Assembly: GCF_000974785.1 (NCBI RefSeq)
Contig: NZ_BBWV01000002.1
Location: 310,001 to 374,000 of the forward strand
Direction: 5' to 3'
Length of the DNA: 64,000 nucleotides
From: Flavihumibacter petaseus NBRC 106054
Lineage (GTDB): Bacteria > Bacteroidota > Bacteroidia > Chitinophagales > Chitinophagaceae
Position 1 is the first letter of the stretch, and every line of letters begins with the position of its first letter. Shown here piece after piece: positions 1 through 8,760 of the stretch. The position numbers and the translations under genes were made by a program. The notes under the pieces were generated by a model. That model did no database searches and was not told the DNA's origin. It worked only from the letters and a program-made list of their open reading frames with translations.

Positions 1-345
1 ACCCACGATGGGCAGGGGCACATGCTCAATACGAATGCCGATACCATGGCTGCTGTGATCGCCGAAGCACTGAGTGTACAATACAATGTTCGCCTGCTGT
101 ATTGTTTCGAGAAAAAAGGTATCCTGGAAGATGTCAATAATGACGCCTCCGTGATCACGCACCTTGACAGGAACAGCTATGCGACACTCCGGCAGGAAGG
201 AAAATTGTTTGCCGGTATCCTGCCGAAACTCGATAACGCCTTCGCAGCGATCGACGCCGGCGTAAAGGAAGTACTGATCGGACACGCTGAAGACCTCCTT
301 CAGAACACTACCACAAAAACCACCGGAACCCTCATCACCGCATGA
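1..345 (+). CDS. argB: Acetylglutamate kinase, C-terminal part (gene enters from the left edge)
   Basis: The open frame runs from base 1 without a start, so this is the last 114 codons of a longer gene. The run LNTNADTMA (the nucleotide/acetylglutamate-binding stretch of the amino acid kinase family) and the tail with KLDNAFAAIDAGVKEVLIG fit ArgB, which phosphorylates N-acetyl-L-glutamate in arginine synthesis. Some Bacteroidota use N-succinyl intermediates instead, so the exact acyl group is uncertain. The stop overlaps the start of the next gene by four bases (ATGA), indicating translational coupling within an arg operon. The upstream boundary and the full length cannot be seen. Confidence 0.9.
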   Translation, partial: THDGQGHMLNTNADTMAAVIAEALSVQYNVRLLYCFEKKGILEDVNNDASVITHLDRNSYATLRQEGKLFAGILPKLDNAFAAIDAGVKEVLIGHAEDLLQNTTTKTTGTLITA

Positions 346-1472
346 GTCAAACGCAACTATATGCAGCAGCTATTGACCTGTTGCAGGAACTGATTCGCAT
401 ACCCTCCCTCAGCAGGGAAGAAGAAGGAACGGCCACCGCTTTGGTGCAGTTCCTGGAGCGGCAGGGCGTAACAGCGCGGCGCAGCGGTAATAATGTCTGG
501 GCATTCCCCCGGCATTTTGATCCCCGGAAACCCAGCCTGCTGCTGAACTCCCACCATGATACCGTGAAGCCCAATCCGCAATATACACGCCTGCCATTCG
601 TACCGCAGGTGGAAGATGGCCGCCTCTATGGACTGGGATCCAATGATGCGGGCGGGCCACTGGTGGCGCTGATCGCCGCATTCCTGTTTTTCTATACGCA
701 GCATGATCTTCCCTGGAATATTGTGCTGGCTGCGACCGCTGAAGAAGAGATCAGCGGTCTCAATGGGATCGAAGCGCTGCTGAAAGATGAAGCGTTTCTT
801 GAGGCTGCCCGCACCAGCGATGGTGAAACTTTCCGTTTATGGTCGGCCATCGTAGGAGAGCCCACCCAGATGGAAATGGCGGTTTCCGAGAAAGGATTAC
901 TGGTACTGGATGGCGTGGCAACCGGTAAAGCCGGGCACGCTGCGAGGGAAGAAGGCCTGAATGCACTTTACCTCGCCCTTAACGATATCAACTGGATCCG
1001 GAATTTTCAGTTTCCCGAAGTATCGCCAACACTGGGGCCGGTAAAGATGACCGTAACCGTGATCCAGACGGAGAATAATGCGCATAATGTTGTGCCGGCA
1101 GATTGCCGGTTCACCGTTGATATCCGGGTGACGGATAGTTATGCGCATGAAGAGATCCTTGAGATGGTTCGGAAGTCAGTCAGTTCCGTAATGACGCCGC
1201 GCAGTATGCGCCTGCGGGCAACGGCCATCGCAACGGACCATCCGCTGGTAGCAGCGGGGATTTCAATGGGAAAAGGATATTACGGGTCACCCACCAGTTC
1301 CGATAAAGCCCTCATGCCTTTCCCGGCACTCAAGTGTGGTCCCGGTGACAGCGCCCGGAGCCATACCGCCGATGAATTCATCTACCTTAGCGAAATCGAA
1401 AAAGGCATCGACGATTATATCACCCTCATTGGAAAAGCGATGACACTTCCTTTTCCGACAAGCGCTGCATAA
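342..1472 (+). CDS. argE: M20-family zinc deacetylase of arginine biosynthesis (ArgE-like)
   Basis: A 376-residue member of the M20 metallopeptidase family. Metal-binding positions are visible: HHD at residues 71-73, the GSNDAGG stretch with D102, and the acidic AEEE at 133-136 that supplies the catalytic glutamate. It lies between argB and argH and starts inside the argB stop, so its substrate is almost certainly an N-acylated ornithine or citrulline. Bacteroidota commonly carry an acetylornithine- or acetylcitrulline-specific enzyme here; the sequence alone does not tell which. Cytosolic, with no signal peptide. Ten bases separate it from argH. Confidence 0.88.
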   Translation: MSQTQLYAAAIDLLQELIRIPSLSREEEGTATALVQFLERQGVTARRSGNNVWAFPRHFDPRKPSLLLNSHHDTVKPNPQYTRLPFVPQVEDGRLYGLGSNDAGGPLVALIAAFLFFYTQHDLPWNIVLAATAEEEISGLNGIEALLKDEAFLEAARTSDGETFRLWSAIVGEPTQMEMAVSEKGLLVLDGVATGKAGHAAREEGLNALYLALNDINWIRNFQFPEVSPTLGPVKMTVTVIQTENNAHNVVPADCRFTVDIRVTDSYAHEEILEMVRKSVSSVMTPRSMRLRATAIATDHPLVAAGISMGKGYYGSPTSSDKALMPFPALKCGPGDSARSHTADEFIYLSEIEKGIDDYITLIGKAMTLPFPTSAA

Positions 1473-1482
1473 AACCATTCAC

Positions 1483-2817
1483 ATGAAGCTCTGGCAGAAA
1501 AATACCGACTCCCTTAAAGAAGTGGAACAGTTTACGGTTGGCCGCGACCGTGAATTCGATACCATGATGGCCCGGCAGGATGTTCTGGGAAATATGGCAC
1601 ACGCTATCATGCTTTCCGAGATCGGGCTGCTTACCGCAGCGGAATGCCGTCAGTTACTCGATGCGCTCAGGGATATCTATGCCACCATCCAAAACGGCAA
1701 CTTCCGCATACAGGATGGCGTGGAAGATGTCCATTCACAGGTTGAATTTTTACTCACCGAAAAACTCGGCGACACCGGTAAGAAGATCCATGCCGCACGC
1801 AGCCGCAATGACCAGGTGCTGGTTGACCTGAAACTGTTTCTGCGTGACGAATTGCAGTCGCTCACGGAAGCTGTACAGCCATTTTTCACGCTGTTGCAGT
1901 CGCTCAGTGAATTGCATAAAGACAAATTGCTGCCAGGTTACACGCACTTGCAGCTGGCCATGCCTTCTTCCTTCGGGCTTTGGTTCGGTGCTTACGCAGA
2001 AAGCCTGGTAGACGACCTCCTCACCTTGCAGGCGGCGTATAAGGTAGTGAACAAAAACCCACTCGGTTCTGCGGCGGGATATGGCTCATCTTTTCCCATT
2101 CAACGGCAACGAACAACCGAATTGCTGGGTTTTGAACGGATGAATGTGAATGTCGTTTACGCGCAGATGGGAAGGGGCAAGTCAGAGCGCATCGTTGCCA
2201 TGGCGCTGGCCAACCTTGCGGACACGTTGTCTAAACTTTCCATGGATGCCTGCCTGTTCCTCAACCAGAATTTCGGATTTATTACGTTTCCCCCTGAATT
2301 GACTACCGGCAGCAGCATCATGCCGCATAAAAAGAACCCGGATGTGTTTGAAATCATCCGCGGGCATTGCAACCGGCTGAAAGCCCTGCCCAACGAGATC
2401 ATGATGATGACCACCAACCTGCCGTCGGGATACCATCGTGACCTGCAATTGCTGAAAGAACACCTTTTTCCTGCATTCGGCACCCTGAAGGATTGCCTCA
2501 AAATGGCCAGCCTCATGCTGGAACATATTGAGGTGAAGGAAGGTATCCTGCAGGATGAAAAATATAAGTACCTCTTCAGCGTAGAGGCCGTAAACCAACT
2601 CGTATTGCAGGGGATGCCCTTCCGGGATGCCTACAAAACAGTGGGGTTGTCGATCGAGTATGGCAGCTATCACCCGGAGCATACCGTAGCGCATACCCAT
2701 GAAGGCAGTATCGGAAACCTGATGAACGGGGAAATAAAATCCTCAATGGAATCCGTGCTGGAGGGATTCGGCTTTGCAGCTACCCGGGCAGCTGAACAGT
2801 CGCTATTGGACCTGTAA
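1483..2817 (+). CDS. argH: Argininosuccinate lyase
   Basis: A 444-residue fumarase/aspartase-superfamily lyase that splits argininosuccinate into arginine and fumarate, the last step of the pathway. The signature loop GSSIMPHKKNPD is at about 276-287 and carries the catalytic serine region. The SRND stretch (107-110) and GYTHLQ (152-157) are further conserved substrate-binding elements. Length is close to the usual 450-470. It is third in the visible arg operon (argB, argE-like, argH), with only a short gap before it. dxr follows 38 bases later on the same strand and may be read through. Confidence 0.95.
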   Translation: MKLWQKNTDSLKEVEQFTVGRDREFDTMMARQDVLGNMAHAIMLSEIGLLTAAECRQLLDALRDIYATIQNGNFRIQDGVEDVHSQVEFLLTEKLGDTGKKIHAARSRNDQVLVDLKLFLRDELQSLTEAVQPFFTLLQSLSELHKDKLLPGYTHLQLAMPSSFGLWFGAYAESLVDDLLTLQAAYKVVNKNPLGSAAGYGSSFPIQRQRTTELLGFERMNVNVVYAQMGRGKSERIVAMALANLADTLSKLSMDACLFLNQNFGFITFPPELTTGSSIMPHKKNPDVFEIIRGHCNRLKALPNEIMMMTTNLPSGYHRDLQLLKEHLFPAFGTLKDCLKMASLMLEHIEVKEGILQDEKYKYLFSVEAVNQLVLQGMPFRDAYKTVGLSIEYGSYHPEHTVAHTHEGSIGNLMNGEIKSSMESVLEGFGFAATRAAEQSLLDL

Positions 2818-2855
2818 ACAATTATCCTTTAATTTGCTGTTCGCCACAAGGAATA

Positions 2856-4013
2856 ATGATGCAGAAAAGAATCGCCATTTTTGGTTCAACCGGATCCATT
2901 GGAAGACAGGCACTCGACGTGATTGCTGCTAACCCCGGATTGTTTTCCGTGGAAGTGCTGACTGCCATGCAGAATGATGAACTGCTGGTGCAGCAGGCAA
3001 AGCAGTTTCAGCCGAATATCGTAGTGATCGGGGATGAAGGCCGTTATACAAAAGTGAAGGAAGCGCTTTCCGGCACAGATTGCAAGGTATTTGCCGGCGA
3101 GAACGCCATTGAAGAAGTGGCGGCGATGGACTGTTACGACATGATGCTGGCAGCCATTGTGGGGTTCGCCGGACTTAAACCGACCCTGCAGGCGGTAGAG
3201 CAGGGGAAGGCAGTAGCCCTGGCGAACAAAGAGACACTCGTTGTTGCAGGCGATATTGTCATGAAAAAAGCCATCGAAAAAAGGGTGCCGATCATCCCGG
3301 TGGACAGCGAGCATTCTGCCATTTTTCAGTGCCTGGTGGGAGAGAACCTTAATCCGATCGACAAGATCATCCTGACCGCCTCCGGCGGGCCTTTCCTGGG
3401 CAAGAAACCCAACTTCCTGGTGAATGTGAAACGGGACCATGCATTGCAGCACCCTAATTGGAATATGGGCGCAAAGATCACCATCGATTCCGCTACGCTG
3501 ATGAATAAGGGACTGGAAATGATCGAAGCGAAGTGGTTATTTGACCTGCGCCCGGATCAGATCCAGGTACTGGTACATCCGCAAAGTATTATACACAGTA
3601 TGGTGCAGTTCGAGGACGGCAGCATCAAAGCCCAGATGGGTGTGCCTGATATGAAATTGCCGATCCAGTATGCGCTGGCATTTCCCAACCGGCTGCAGAA
3701 CAAATTTCCCCGGTATGATTTCCGAAAGCCGAATACGCTTGCATTCGAAGAACCGGATATCAAAACTTTCCGGAACCTGGCACTGGCAACCGAAGCATTG
3801 CACCGTGGCGGTAACCTGCCCTGTATCCTGAATGCGGCCAATGAGATCGCCGTATTTGCCTTTTTAAGAAACAGGGTGGGCTTTCTCGACATGACCGACG
3901 TAGTAGAAAGGACCATGGCCAGGATTCCCTTCATTGCCCAGCCCACCCTGGATGAATATTTCGAAACGGATGCCAACGCGCGCGAATTTGCCGCTACGCT
4001 CATCCATCTCTGA
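2856..4013 (+). CDS. dxr: 1-deoxy-D-xylulose 5-phosphate reductoisomerase
   Basis: A 385-residue NADPH-dependent enzyme that converts DXP to 2-C-methyl-D-erythritol 4-phosphate, the committed step of the non-mevalonate isoprenoid pathway. The N-terminal GSTGSIG (residues 10-16) is the nucleotide-binding loop; VDSEHSAIFQ holds metal-binding acidic residues and STLMNKGLE is the conserved substrate/metal segment. Length is normal. Two methionines stand at the start (2856 and 2859); either is possible. It ends four bases from the stop of the convergent lipoprotein gene. RseP, downstream, is a common chromosomal neighbour of dxr in bacteria. Confidence 0.96.
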   Translation: MMQKRIAIFGSTGSIGRQALDVIAANPGLFSVEVLTAMQNDELLVQQAKQFQPNIVVIGDEGRYTKVKEALSGTDCKVFAGENAIEEVAAMDCYDMMLAAIVGFAGLKPTLQAVEQGKAVALANKETLVVAGDIVMKKAIEKRVPIIPVDSEHSAIFQCLVGENLNPIDKIILTASGGPFLGKKPNFLVNVKRDHALQHPNWNMGAKITIDSATLMNKGLEMIEAKWLFDLRPDQIQVLVHPQSIIHSMVQFEDGSIKAQMGVPDMKLPIQYALAFPNRLQNKFPRYDFRKPNTLAFEEPDIKTFRNLALATEALHRGGNLPCILNAANEIAVFAFLRNRVGFLDMTDVVERTMARIPFIAQPTLDEYFETDANAREFAATLIHL

Positions 4014-4016
4014 CGT

Positions 4017-4442
4017 TTATGGATTAACCACAACAAGCGTATCTGCCCTGAACAGGACGTCATTGTTGTAAAACCGGAATACCAGTTTGCCGGTCGCTTT
4101 CGGCGTGATCGTCAGGAAAGTGTCCTTGGTAATGGGAAAGTTCATGCAGGCAGATGGGTCATACCCGGAATAATCGGGGTTGGGGATGGATCCCACTGCC
4201 CGGATATCATACTGGTTACCAGCACTTGGTGTGCCGTTAAATCCTTCGAATTTGTAACAGGTATTGCTTCCGGTAACGGTTACATAGGATTTTACTGTAT
4301 CTCCAACTGCGGCAGTATCAGGACTTTGTACTACGCTAAAGGACATTGAAGCATAAATGCGTTCAGCAGCGGGTGGAGTGCTCGTTTTCATACAGGCAGC
4401 CAATGCAACCATAACCACCCCGGCAAGAACAAATTTTTTCAT
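4017..4442 (-). CDS. Small secreted lipoprotein of unknown function
   Basis: 141 residues beginning MKKFVLAGVVMVALAAC, a classic type II signal peptide with lipobox LAAC, so the mature protein should be lipidated at Cys17. The start at 4442 is chosen because a longer frame to 4490 would put 16 unrelated residues before the signal peptide. The mature part is beta-rich in appearance with two further cysteines (TCYKF, SACMNF) and no motif that I recognise. Convergent with dxr. No family assignment is offered. Confidence 0.7.
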   Translation of the reverse strand: MKKFVLAGVVMVALAACMKTSTPPAAERIYASMSFSVVQSPDTAAVGDTVKSYVTVTGSNTCYKFEGFNGTPSAGNQYDIRAVGSIPNPDYSGYDPSACMNFPITKDTFLTITPKATGKLVFRFYNNDVLFRADTLVVVNP

Positions 4443-4572
4443 GTACGTGTTTTTAAGCCTGACAAGATACGGGTTGCCAACGTTGCCCATTAGTAAAATT
4501 TTATCAGCTTGTTGAGCATTTTTCCCGGATATTTGTCACCATTCAAAAAAAGCACCGGAACGAATTATCAGT

Positions 4573-5931
4573 ATGAGTTTGCTAGCAATTAACTGGGCTG
4601 AGGCAGGAATTAAGGCGGGACAGTTCATCTTATCATTTTCCATTATAGTTGTTCTGCATGAGCTTGGGCACTTCCTTCCGGCCCGTTGGTTCAAATGCCG
4701 GGTAGAGAAATTCTATCTCTTTTTCAATCCCTGGTTTTCCCTTTTCAAGAAAAAAATAGGTGAAACGGAATACGGTCTCGGCTGGGTACCTTTCGGCGGA
4801 TACGTGAAGATCGCCGGAATGATCGATGAGAGCATGGACAAGGAGCAGCTGAAAAAACCTGCACAACCCTGGGAGTTCCGGAGCAAACCAGCCTGGCAGC
4901 GGCTGATTATCATGCTGGGCGGGGTAACGGTGAACCTCATACTCGGCTTTACCATCTACGCCGTTATGTTATGGCACTGGGGGGAAAGCTATGTACCTAC
5001 CAATAAACTGGCTTACGGCATTTCAACAGATTCCCTGGCCCAAAGTATCGGCCTTCGAGATGGTGACCAGATCAAATCAGTAGACGGTGAATATATTGAC
5101 CGGTTCAGCAAGATTCCCCTGAAAGTGGTGCTGGGCAGTGCAAAGACCATGGAAGTTGAGCGGGACGGTCAGCCGGTTACCATCAACATTCCTGACGATT
5201 TTGCCGCCAAACTGATCCATTACAAGGCAATCAATTTCATTGATATGCGGGTGCCTTTCCTGGCCATTGACTCCGTGGTGGACACCACAGTAGCCGGAAA
5301 AATCGGATTACGGCACGGCGACCGGATCCTTTCCGTGAACAACAAGCCCGTGCCTTATTACCATGAGTTCCGCAAATCAATCCAGGGCAGCAAGAACAAA
5401 ACAGCTGACCTGGTGGTACTGCGGGGTGCAGATACGATGAACCTTAAAGCACCGATTGGTGCCAACGGACAGATCGGCTTATACCCGGTTTCCGTGAAAG
5501 AAAAGTTCGAAGTAAAAGAAATCAAATACGGCTTCTTCGAAGCCATCCCTGCCGGATTCAAGAAAAGTATTGAAACCCTTGAAGGATACTGGCTGCAGCT
5601 AAAACTCATCTTCAGCGGAAAGGTGAATACCAATGAATCCCTCGGTAGTGTCATCAGCATCGGCAAGATGTTTGCACCGGAGTGGGACTGGCAGCAGTTC
5701 TGGAGCCTGACGGCATTCTTCTCCCTGGTACTCGCACTGATGAATATCCTCCCGATCCCTGGCCTCGATGGTGGTCATGCCCTGTTTACGCTCGTGGAAA
5801 TGATCTCCGGCCGCAAGCCCTCCGAGAAATTCCTGGAATATGCCCAGATGGGCGGCATGGTATTGCTGCTTGGCCTGATGGCATACGCGCTCGGGCTCGA
5901 CATTTTCCGCGTGATCAGAGACCTGTTTTAA
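4573..5931 (+). CDS. rseP: RseP-type site-2 membrane zinc protease with PDZ domains
   Basis: 452 residues. The zinc motif HELGH is at 29-33 in the first membrane segment and the second metal ligand motif LDGGH at 398-402 in a C-terminal membrane segment, the arrangement of RseP/S2P intramembrane proteases. Between them are about 270 periplasmic residues with two PDZ-like stretches (around SLAQSIGLRDGDQIKSVDG and GKIGLRHGDRILSVN). The family cleaves anti-sigma factors and leftover signal peptides within the inner membrane; the substrate here is not evident. It follows dxr in the same direction, separated by the convergent lipoprotein gene. The repeat element immediately after it may also end transcription. 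Confidence 0.93.
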   Translation: MSLLAINWAEAGIKAGQFILSFSIIVVLHELGHFLPARWFKCRVEKFYLFFNPWFSLFKKKIGETEYGLGWVPFGGYVKIAGMIDESMDKEQLKKPAQPWEFRSKPAWQRLIIMLGGVTVNLILGFTIYAVMLWHWGESYVPTNKLAYGISTDSLAQSIGLRDGDQIKSVDGEYIDRFSKIPLKVVLGSAKTMEVERDGQPVTINIPDDFAAKLIHYKAINFIDMRVPFLAIDSVVDTTVAGKIGLRHGDRILSVNNKPVPYYHEFRKSIQGSKNKTADLVVLRGADTMNLKAPIGANGQIGLYPVSVKEKFEVKEIKYGFFEAIPAGFKKSIETLEGYWLQLKLIFSGKVNTNESLGSVISIGKMFAPEWDWQQFWSLTAFFSLVLALMNILPIPGLDGGHALFTLVEMISGRKPSEKFLEYAQMGGMVLLLGLMAYALGLDIFRVIRDLF

Positions 5932-5937
5932 CAAGAA

Positions 5938-6420
5938 GATTTGAAGTTTGGCTTTGCCCACCGAAGCTTTAGCGTAGGTGGGCTTTGCCCACCGTCTTTG
6001 ACTGCTGAAGCTTTAGCGTAAGCGGTAGCTTTAGCGTAGGTGGGCTTTGCCCTTCGTAGCCTTGGCGGAGAAGGGAGCTGCTTTTTGAAAAAGGTGCAAT
6101 ATGTAAAACTCAGTGAAATGAGCTACCAGACTGAGTTTCACAAACTTACACGTTTGCAAACGGGTGTTGAATGTTGGTGGGTTATCCTGGTGCCGAAGCA
6201 ACTTTGTAAACTGTTCCTCCCGTTACTGGTTATGATTTCACCAGCCGGGCTTCATAAAATTTTACCCGTATAAAATTTTATCCTTTTGGCAATTTGTCCG
6301 TTTAACAGGACAGTATTGTAAACGGATAATTCACATACGGCTCTGAAACGCAGTGTGGTGGCTCATTTCACTGAGTTTTTGAAATTGCGTTAATTTGAAA
6401 AAGTAGACACCTCCCGCGCG
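5938..6420. repeat. Repeat element A: MITE/REP-like element with inverted ends
   Basis: A gene-free stretch between the convergent rseP and mutS-like genes. It holds an inverted pair of a 32-bp end (6108-6139 and 6345-6376) with core GTGAAATGAGC-ACCA. Left of it lies an extended arm (5938-6060) with a 25-bp exact direct repeat at 5966-5990 and 6028-6052, and a perfect hairpin GGTGGGC-ttt-GCCCACC at 5977-5993. The arm recurs in reverse at 41720-41820 (element D), and its inner part at 9841-9880 (element B). No credible reading frame is inside. Terminator function for rseP is possible but not shown. Confidence 0.8.
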
Positions 6421-6437
6421 ATCGAAGCGGCCTGTTT

Positions 6438-8279
6438 CTATTCGAGTTCGATACCGATCTTCTTCATAAGGATGCTGGCGTTCATACTCGTGCAGATGCC
6501 GTCTTTCAGTTTGTAATCGAAGTAGAGTTCTTCGCCTTCGACGCTTACATCAAAATGATAGTTGCGGATAGTATCAGGGTGGTCTTTAGCCAGTTCTGTA
6601 AGGCTGAGGTCATGGGTGGCCAGCAGGCCTGCGCCATGGTGGCGGATGAGCTGTAACACCAGCGCCCTGGAACCTGCCTGGCGGTCGTGTGAATTGGTGC
6701 CGCGCAGGATCTCATCCAGCAGGAAAAAGACAGGTTCCTGCCGGTTCACGGCTTCAATGATCGTTTTCAGTTTACTCAGTTCTGCATAAAAAGTAGAGGC
6801 ATTCTCTTCGAGATTGTCGGCGATGCGCATGCTGCTCATGATGCGCATGGGCGAGACCGTCAGGTGTGCAGCACAGGCAGGCGCGCCAGCCATAGCCAGC
6901 ACCTGGTTGACGCCGATGCTCCGCAGGAAAGTGCTCTTCCCGGCCATATTGCTTCCCGTGATCAGTGATACGGCAGGACGACCCGAAGTAGCGTAATCGC
7001 TCGTTACTCTTTTCTTTTCAGGGATCAGCGGGTGGCCAAGGCCGGTAGACTGGAATGTACCGGGCTTTTCCGTGATCTCCGGGAAATGCCAGCCGGGATG
7101 ATTCAACGTGGCCCGGCCGATACTGTTGATCGCTTCAGTTTCACCGATCACCCGGAACCAGTCGGGTATCGCATCTTTTTCCAGTTGTTTCCATTTTTCC
7201 AGCCGCAGGATCTGCTGAAGGTCCCACAACAGGAATACGTTCAGCGGGAGGAAGACGAGCGGATTGAGGCGGTAGTCGAAGCGGTCGAGAATCGCGTGCA
7301 GCAGTCTGATCTGCGAAGAGGCGGATGTGTTGTTTAGGTGTTTAGGGTTTATAGGTTTAGTTGTTGCGTGGTTGCTTGTGACCAGCCTTTGTTGTAAGGT
7401 GGTGAGATAGCTGGCGGTAAAATTTCCGGATTCGATGGCTTTCAGCATCGCGCTGAGCGTCGAGAGCTGCGGTACGACCTTGTTCAACGATTTGTAGGCC
7501 GGGATAACCTTCCTGGTGATGGCGAAGGCGACGATTATATAGATCAGTATAAGAAAATAAAATCTGGGTGCATTGAGCAGATCATACCAGTAGGCGAACA
7601 AGGATCCCACGCTGATGATGGGGAAGACAATGGCGAGGAGCTTCCAGAATTTTTGACGAAAAACTGCCGGCTCTGACAGCCATTTCTGCAGCTGGATAGC
7701 GGTGTCCCATTGCAAGTGTGATAATTGTCCCGTTGCCTGTAGCAGAATGCTGTATTCCGGTTGTCTGGCAAGTTCTCCGGCGGCTTCCTGGCGCAAGGCG
7801 ATAACCGGTGCGGTTGCAGGCGCCAGCAACCAGTCTGCAAAGACCTGGCGGCCGGGTTCTGACGGGCACCGTTGCAGATACTGGTAAAGGGAAGCCGGAC
7901 CGAACAGGTCAAGATCGCCGGCATAGTCGTGTTGATGAGGCTGAAGGGATTTTCCGTCGAAACGGTGATGGAACTGGTGCTGGGCAATAGTCAGTTCTTC
8001 GGAACAGGTATCGATCTGCTGGGTGAGAAGGTCGATCTGTTGCTGAAGGTTGAGTGTTCTGGTAACCAGGAAAAGAAAGCTTCCGATAGCGATGACCAGT
8101 AACAGGAGCAGGGCATACCAGGGCAGGGGCCAGGTGAAATATATAATAGCGGCAGAGATGCCAACGATCAGCAGGCGAACGACAGCAACCTGGTTCTTCC
8201 GGCGCGTTAATGCGCTCTTTTGTGTAGATAAGGTTTGGTGAAAATTCCGGTAGAACAGGAGATAGTCTTGCTGTTTCAT
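6438..8279 (-). CDS. Membrane-anchored MutS-family ATPase
   Basis: 613 residues. Two hydrophobic segments close to the N-terminus (about residues 30-75) and another pair near 220-260 suggest membrane attachment. The C-terminal third is a MutS domain V ATPase: Walker A GSNMAGKST at 442-450, Walker B VFFLLDE around 517-523, then RGTNSHDR and the ATHDLSL switch. The mismatch-recognition domain I of true MutS is missing, and the Smr domain of MutS2 is absent too. Such short MutS-like proteins are common in Bacteroidota and their role is not settled. Its start lies 22 bases from the tmRNA promoter box on the other strand. Confidence 0.85.
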   Translation of the reverse strand: MKQQDYLLFYRNFHQTLSTQKSALTRRKNQVAVVRLLIVGISAAIIYFTWPLPWYALLLLLVIAIGSFLFLVTRTLNLQQQIDLLTQQIDTCSEELTIAQHQFHHRFDGKSLQPHQHDYAGDLDLFGPASLYQYLQRCPSEPGRQVFADWLLAPATAPVIALRQEAAGELARQPEYSILLQATGQLSHLQWDTAIQLQKWLSEPAVFRQKFWKLLAIVFPIISVGSLFAYWYDLLNAPRFYFLILIYIIVAFAITRKVIPAYKSLNKVVPQLSTLSAMLKAIESGNFTASYLTTLQQRLVTSNHATTKPINPKHLNNTSASSQIRLLHAILDRFDYRLNPLVFLPLNVFLLWDLQQILRLEKWKQLEKDAIPDWFRVIGETEAINSIGRATLNHPGWHFPEITEKPGTFQSTGLGHPLIPEKKRVTSDYATSGRPAVSLITGSNMAGKSTFLRSIGVNQVLAMAGAPACAAHLTVSPMRIMSSMRIADNLEENASTFYAELSKLKTIIEAVNRQEPVFFLLDEILRGTNSHDRQAGSRALVLQLIRHHGAGLLATHDLSLTELAKDHPDTIRNYHFDVSVEGEELYFDYKLKDGICTSMNASILMKKIGIELE

Positions 8280-8301
8280 GCGGTGAAACTAGCATTTTTA
8301 G

Positions 8302-8309
8302 TATATTTG
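8302..8309 (+). promoter_or_regulatory. -7 promoter box for the tmRNA gene
   Basis: TATATTTG, an exact match to the Bacteroidota -7 consensus TAnnTTTG, ends 15 bases before the mature tmRNA 5' end at 8325. No clear TTG-type -33 box is seen at the expected distance. Confidence 0.6.
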
Positions 8310-8324
8310 CAATCCGCTTTTTAT

Positions 8325-8696
8325 GGGGTTGTACTGGCTTCGACAGCGTAGATCTTTGAACGTGTAAGCATGTAGTGCGTTGGATAATTAGCACTTTAAT
8401 CTGAATATTCAAACTTCAAATGGCAATACTCAGTATGCCATGGCTGCCTAATCAGTGATTAAGTAGTCATTAGGGCCGCTTGAGCAGGTTGGTCTGTTAC
8501 CATGCTCCGCCGCCGACTAAAAAGCAAATACAGGCTGCTGCAACGAAAGGCTGTGACCGTTGCCTAAGACCATCCAGCTAAGGAAAGAATCGGTTTGTTG
8601 GTTTCCTGTTCTTTCCCGACAAATAATAATCAAATAAACATGTAGAAAGCGTTTGGAGGATATGTTTGGACGGGGGTTCGACTCCCCCCAACTCCA
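8325..8696 (+). ncRNA. ssrA: tmRNA (transfer-messenger RNA)
   Basis: The 5' end GGGGTTG pairs with CAACTCC near 8689-8695 to form the tRNA-like acceptor stem. The 5' segment TGGCTTCGACAG and the 3' T-arm with GGTTCGACTCC are diagnostic of tmRNA. CCA is not encoded (ACTA follows). The tag frame ends at 8449-8451 (TAA); read backwards it gives GNTQYAMAA with a likely resume codon GGC at 8422, typical of Bacteroidota tags ending in a hydrophobic-Ala-Ala degron. tmRNA with SmpB frees stalled ribosomes and marks the incomplete peptide for proteolysis. The exact resume codon is inferred. About 372 nt, a normal length. Confidence 0.95.
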
Positions 8697-8713
8697 CTAT
8701 ACCCGACCTTGAC

Positions 8714-8748
8714 AAGCCCGTTGGACAATTTGTTCTGCGGGCTTTTTC
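8714..8748 (+). terminator. Rho-independent terminator of ssrA
   Basis: AAGCCCG (8714-8720) pairs with CGGGCTT (8738-8744), followed by a T-run. It lies directly behind the tmRNA and ahead of the kinase gene. Confidence 0.75.
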
Positions 8749-8760
8749 ATCTGAAAAAAT

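Noticed and set aside
5938-6420. Remnant insertion sequence with transposase
   Set aside because: No transposase-like frame exists in the element on either strand, and its interior is unrelated to those of the sister elements.
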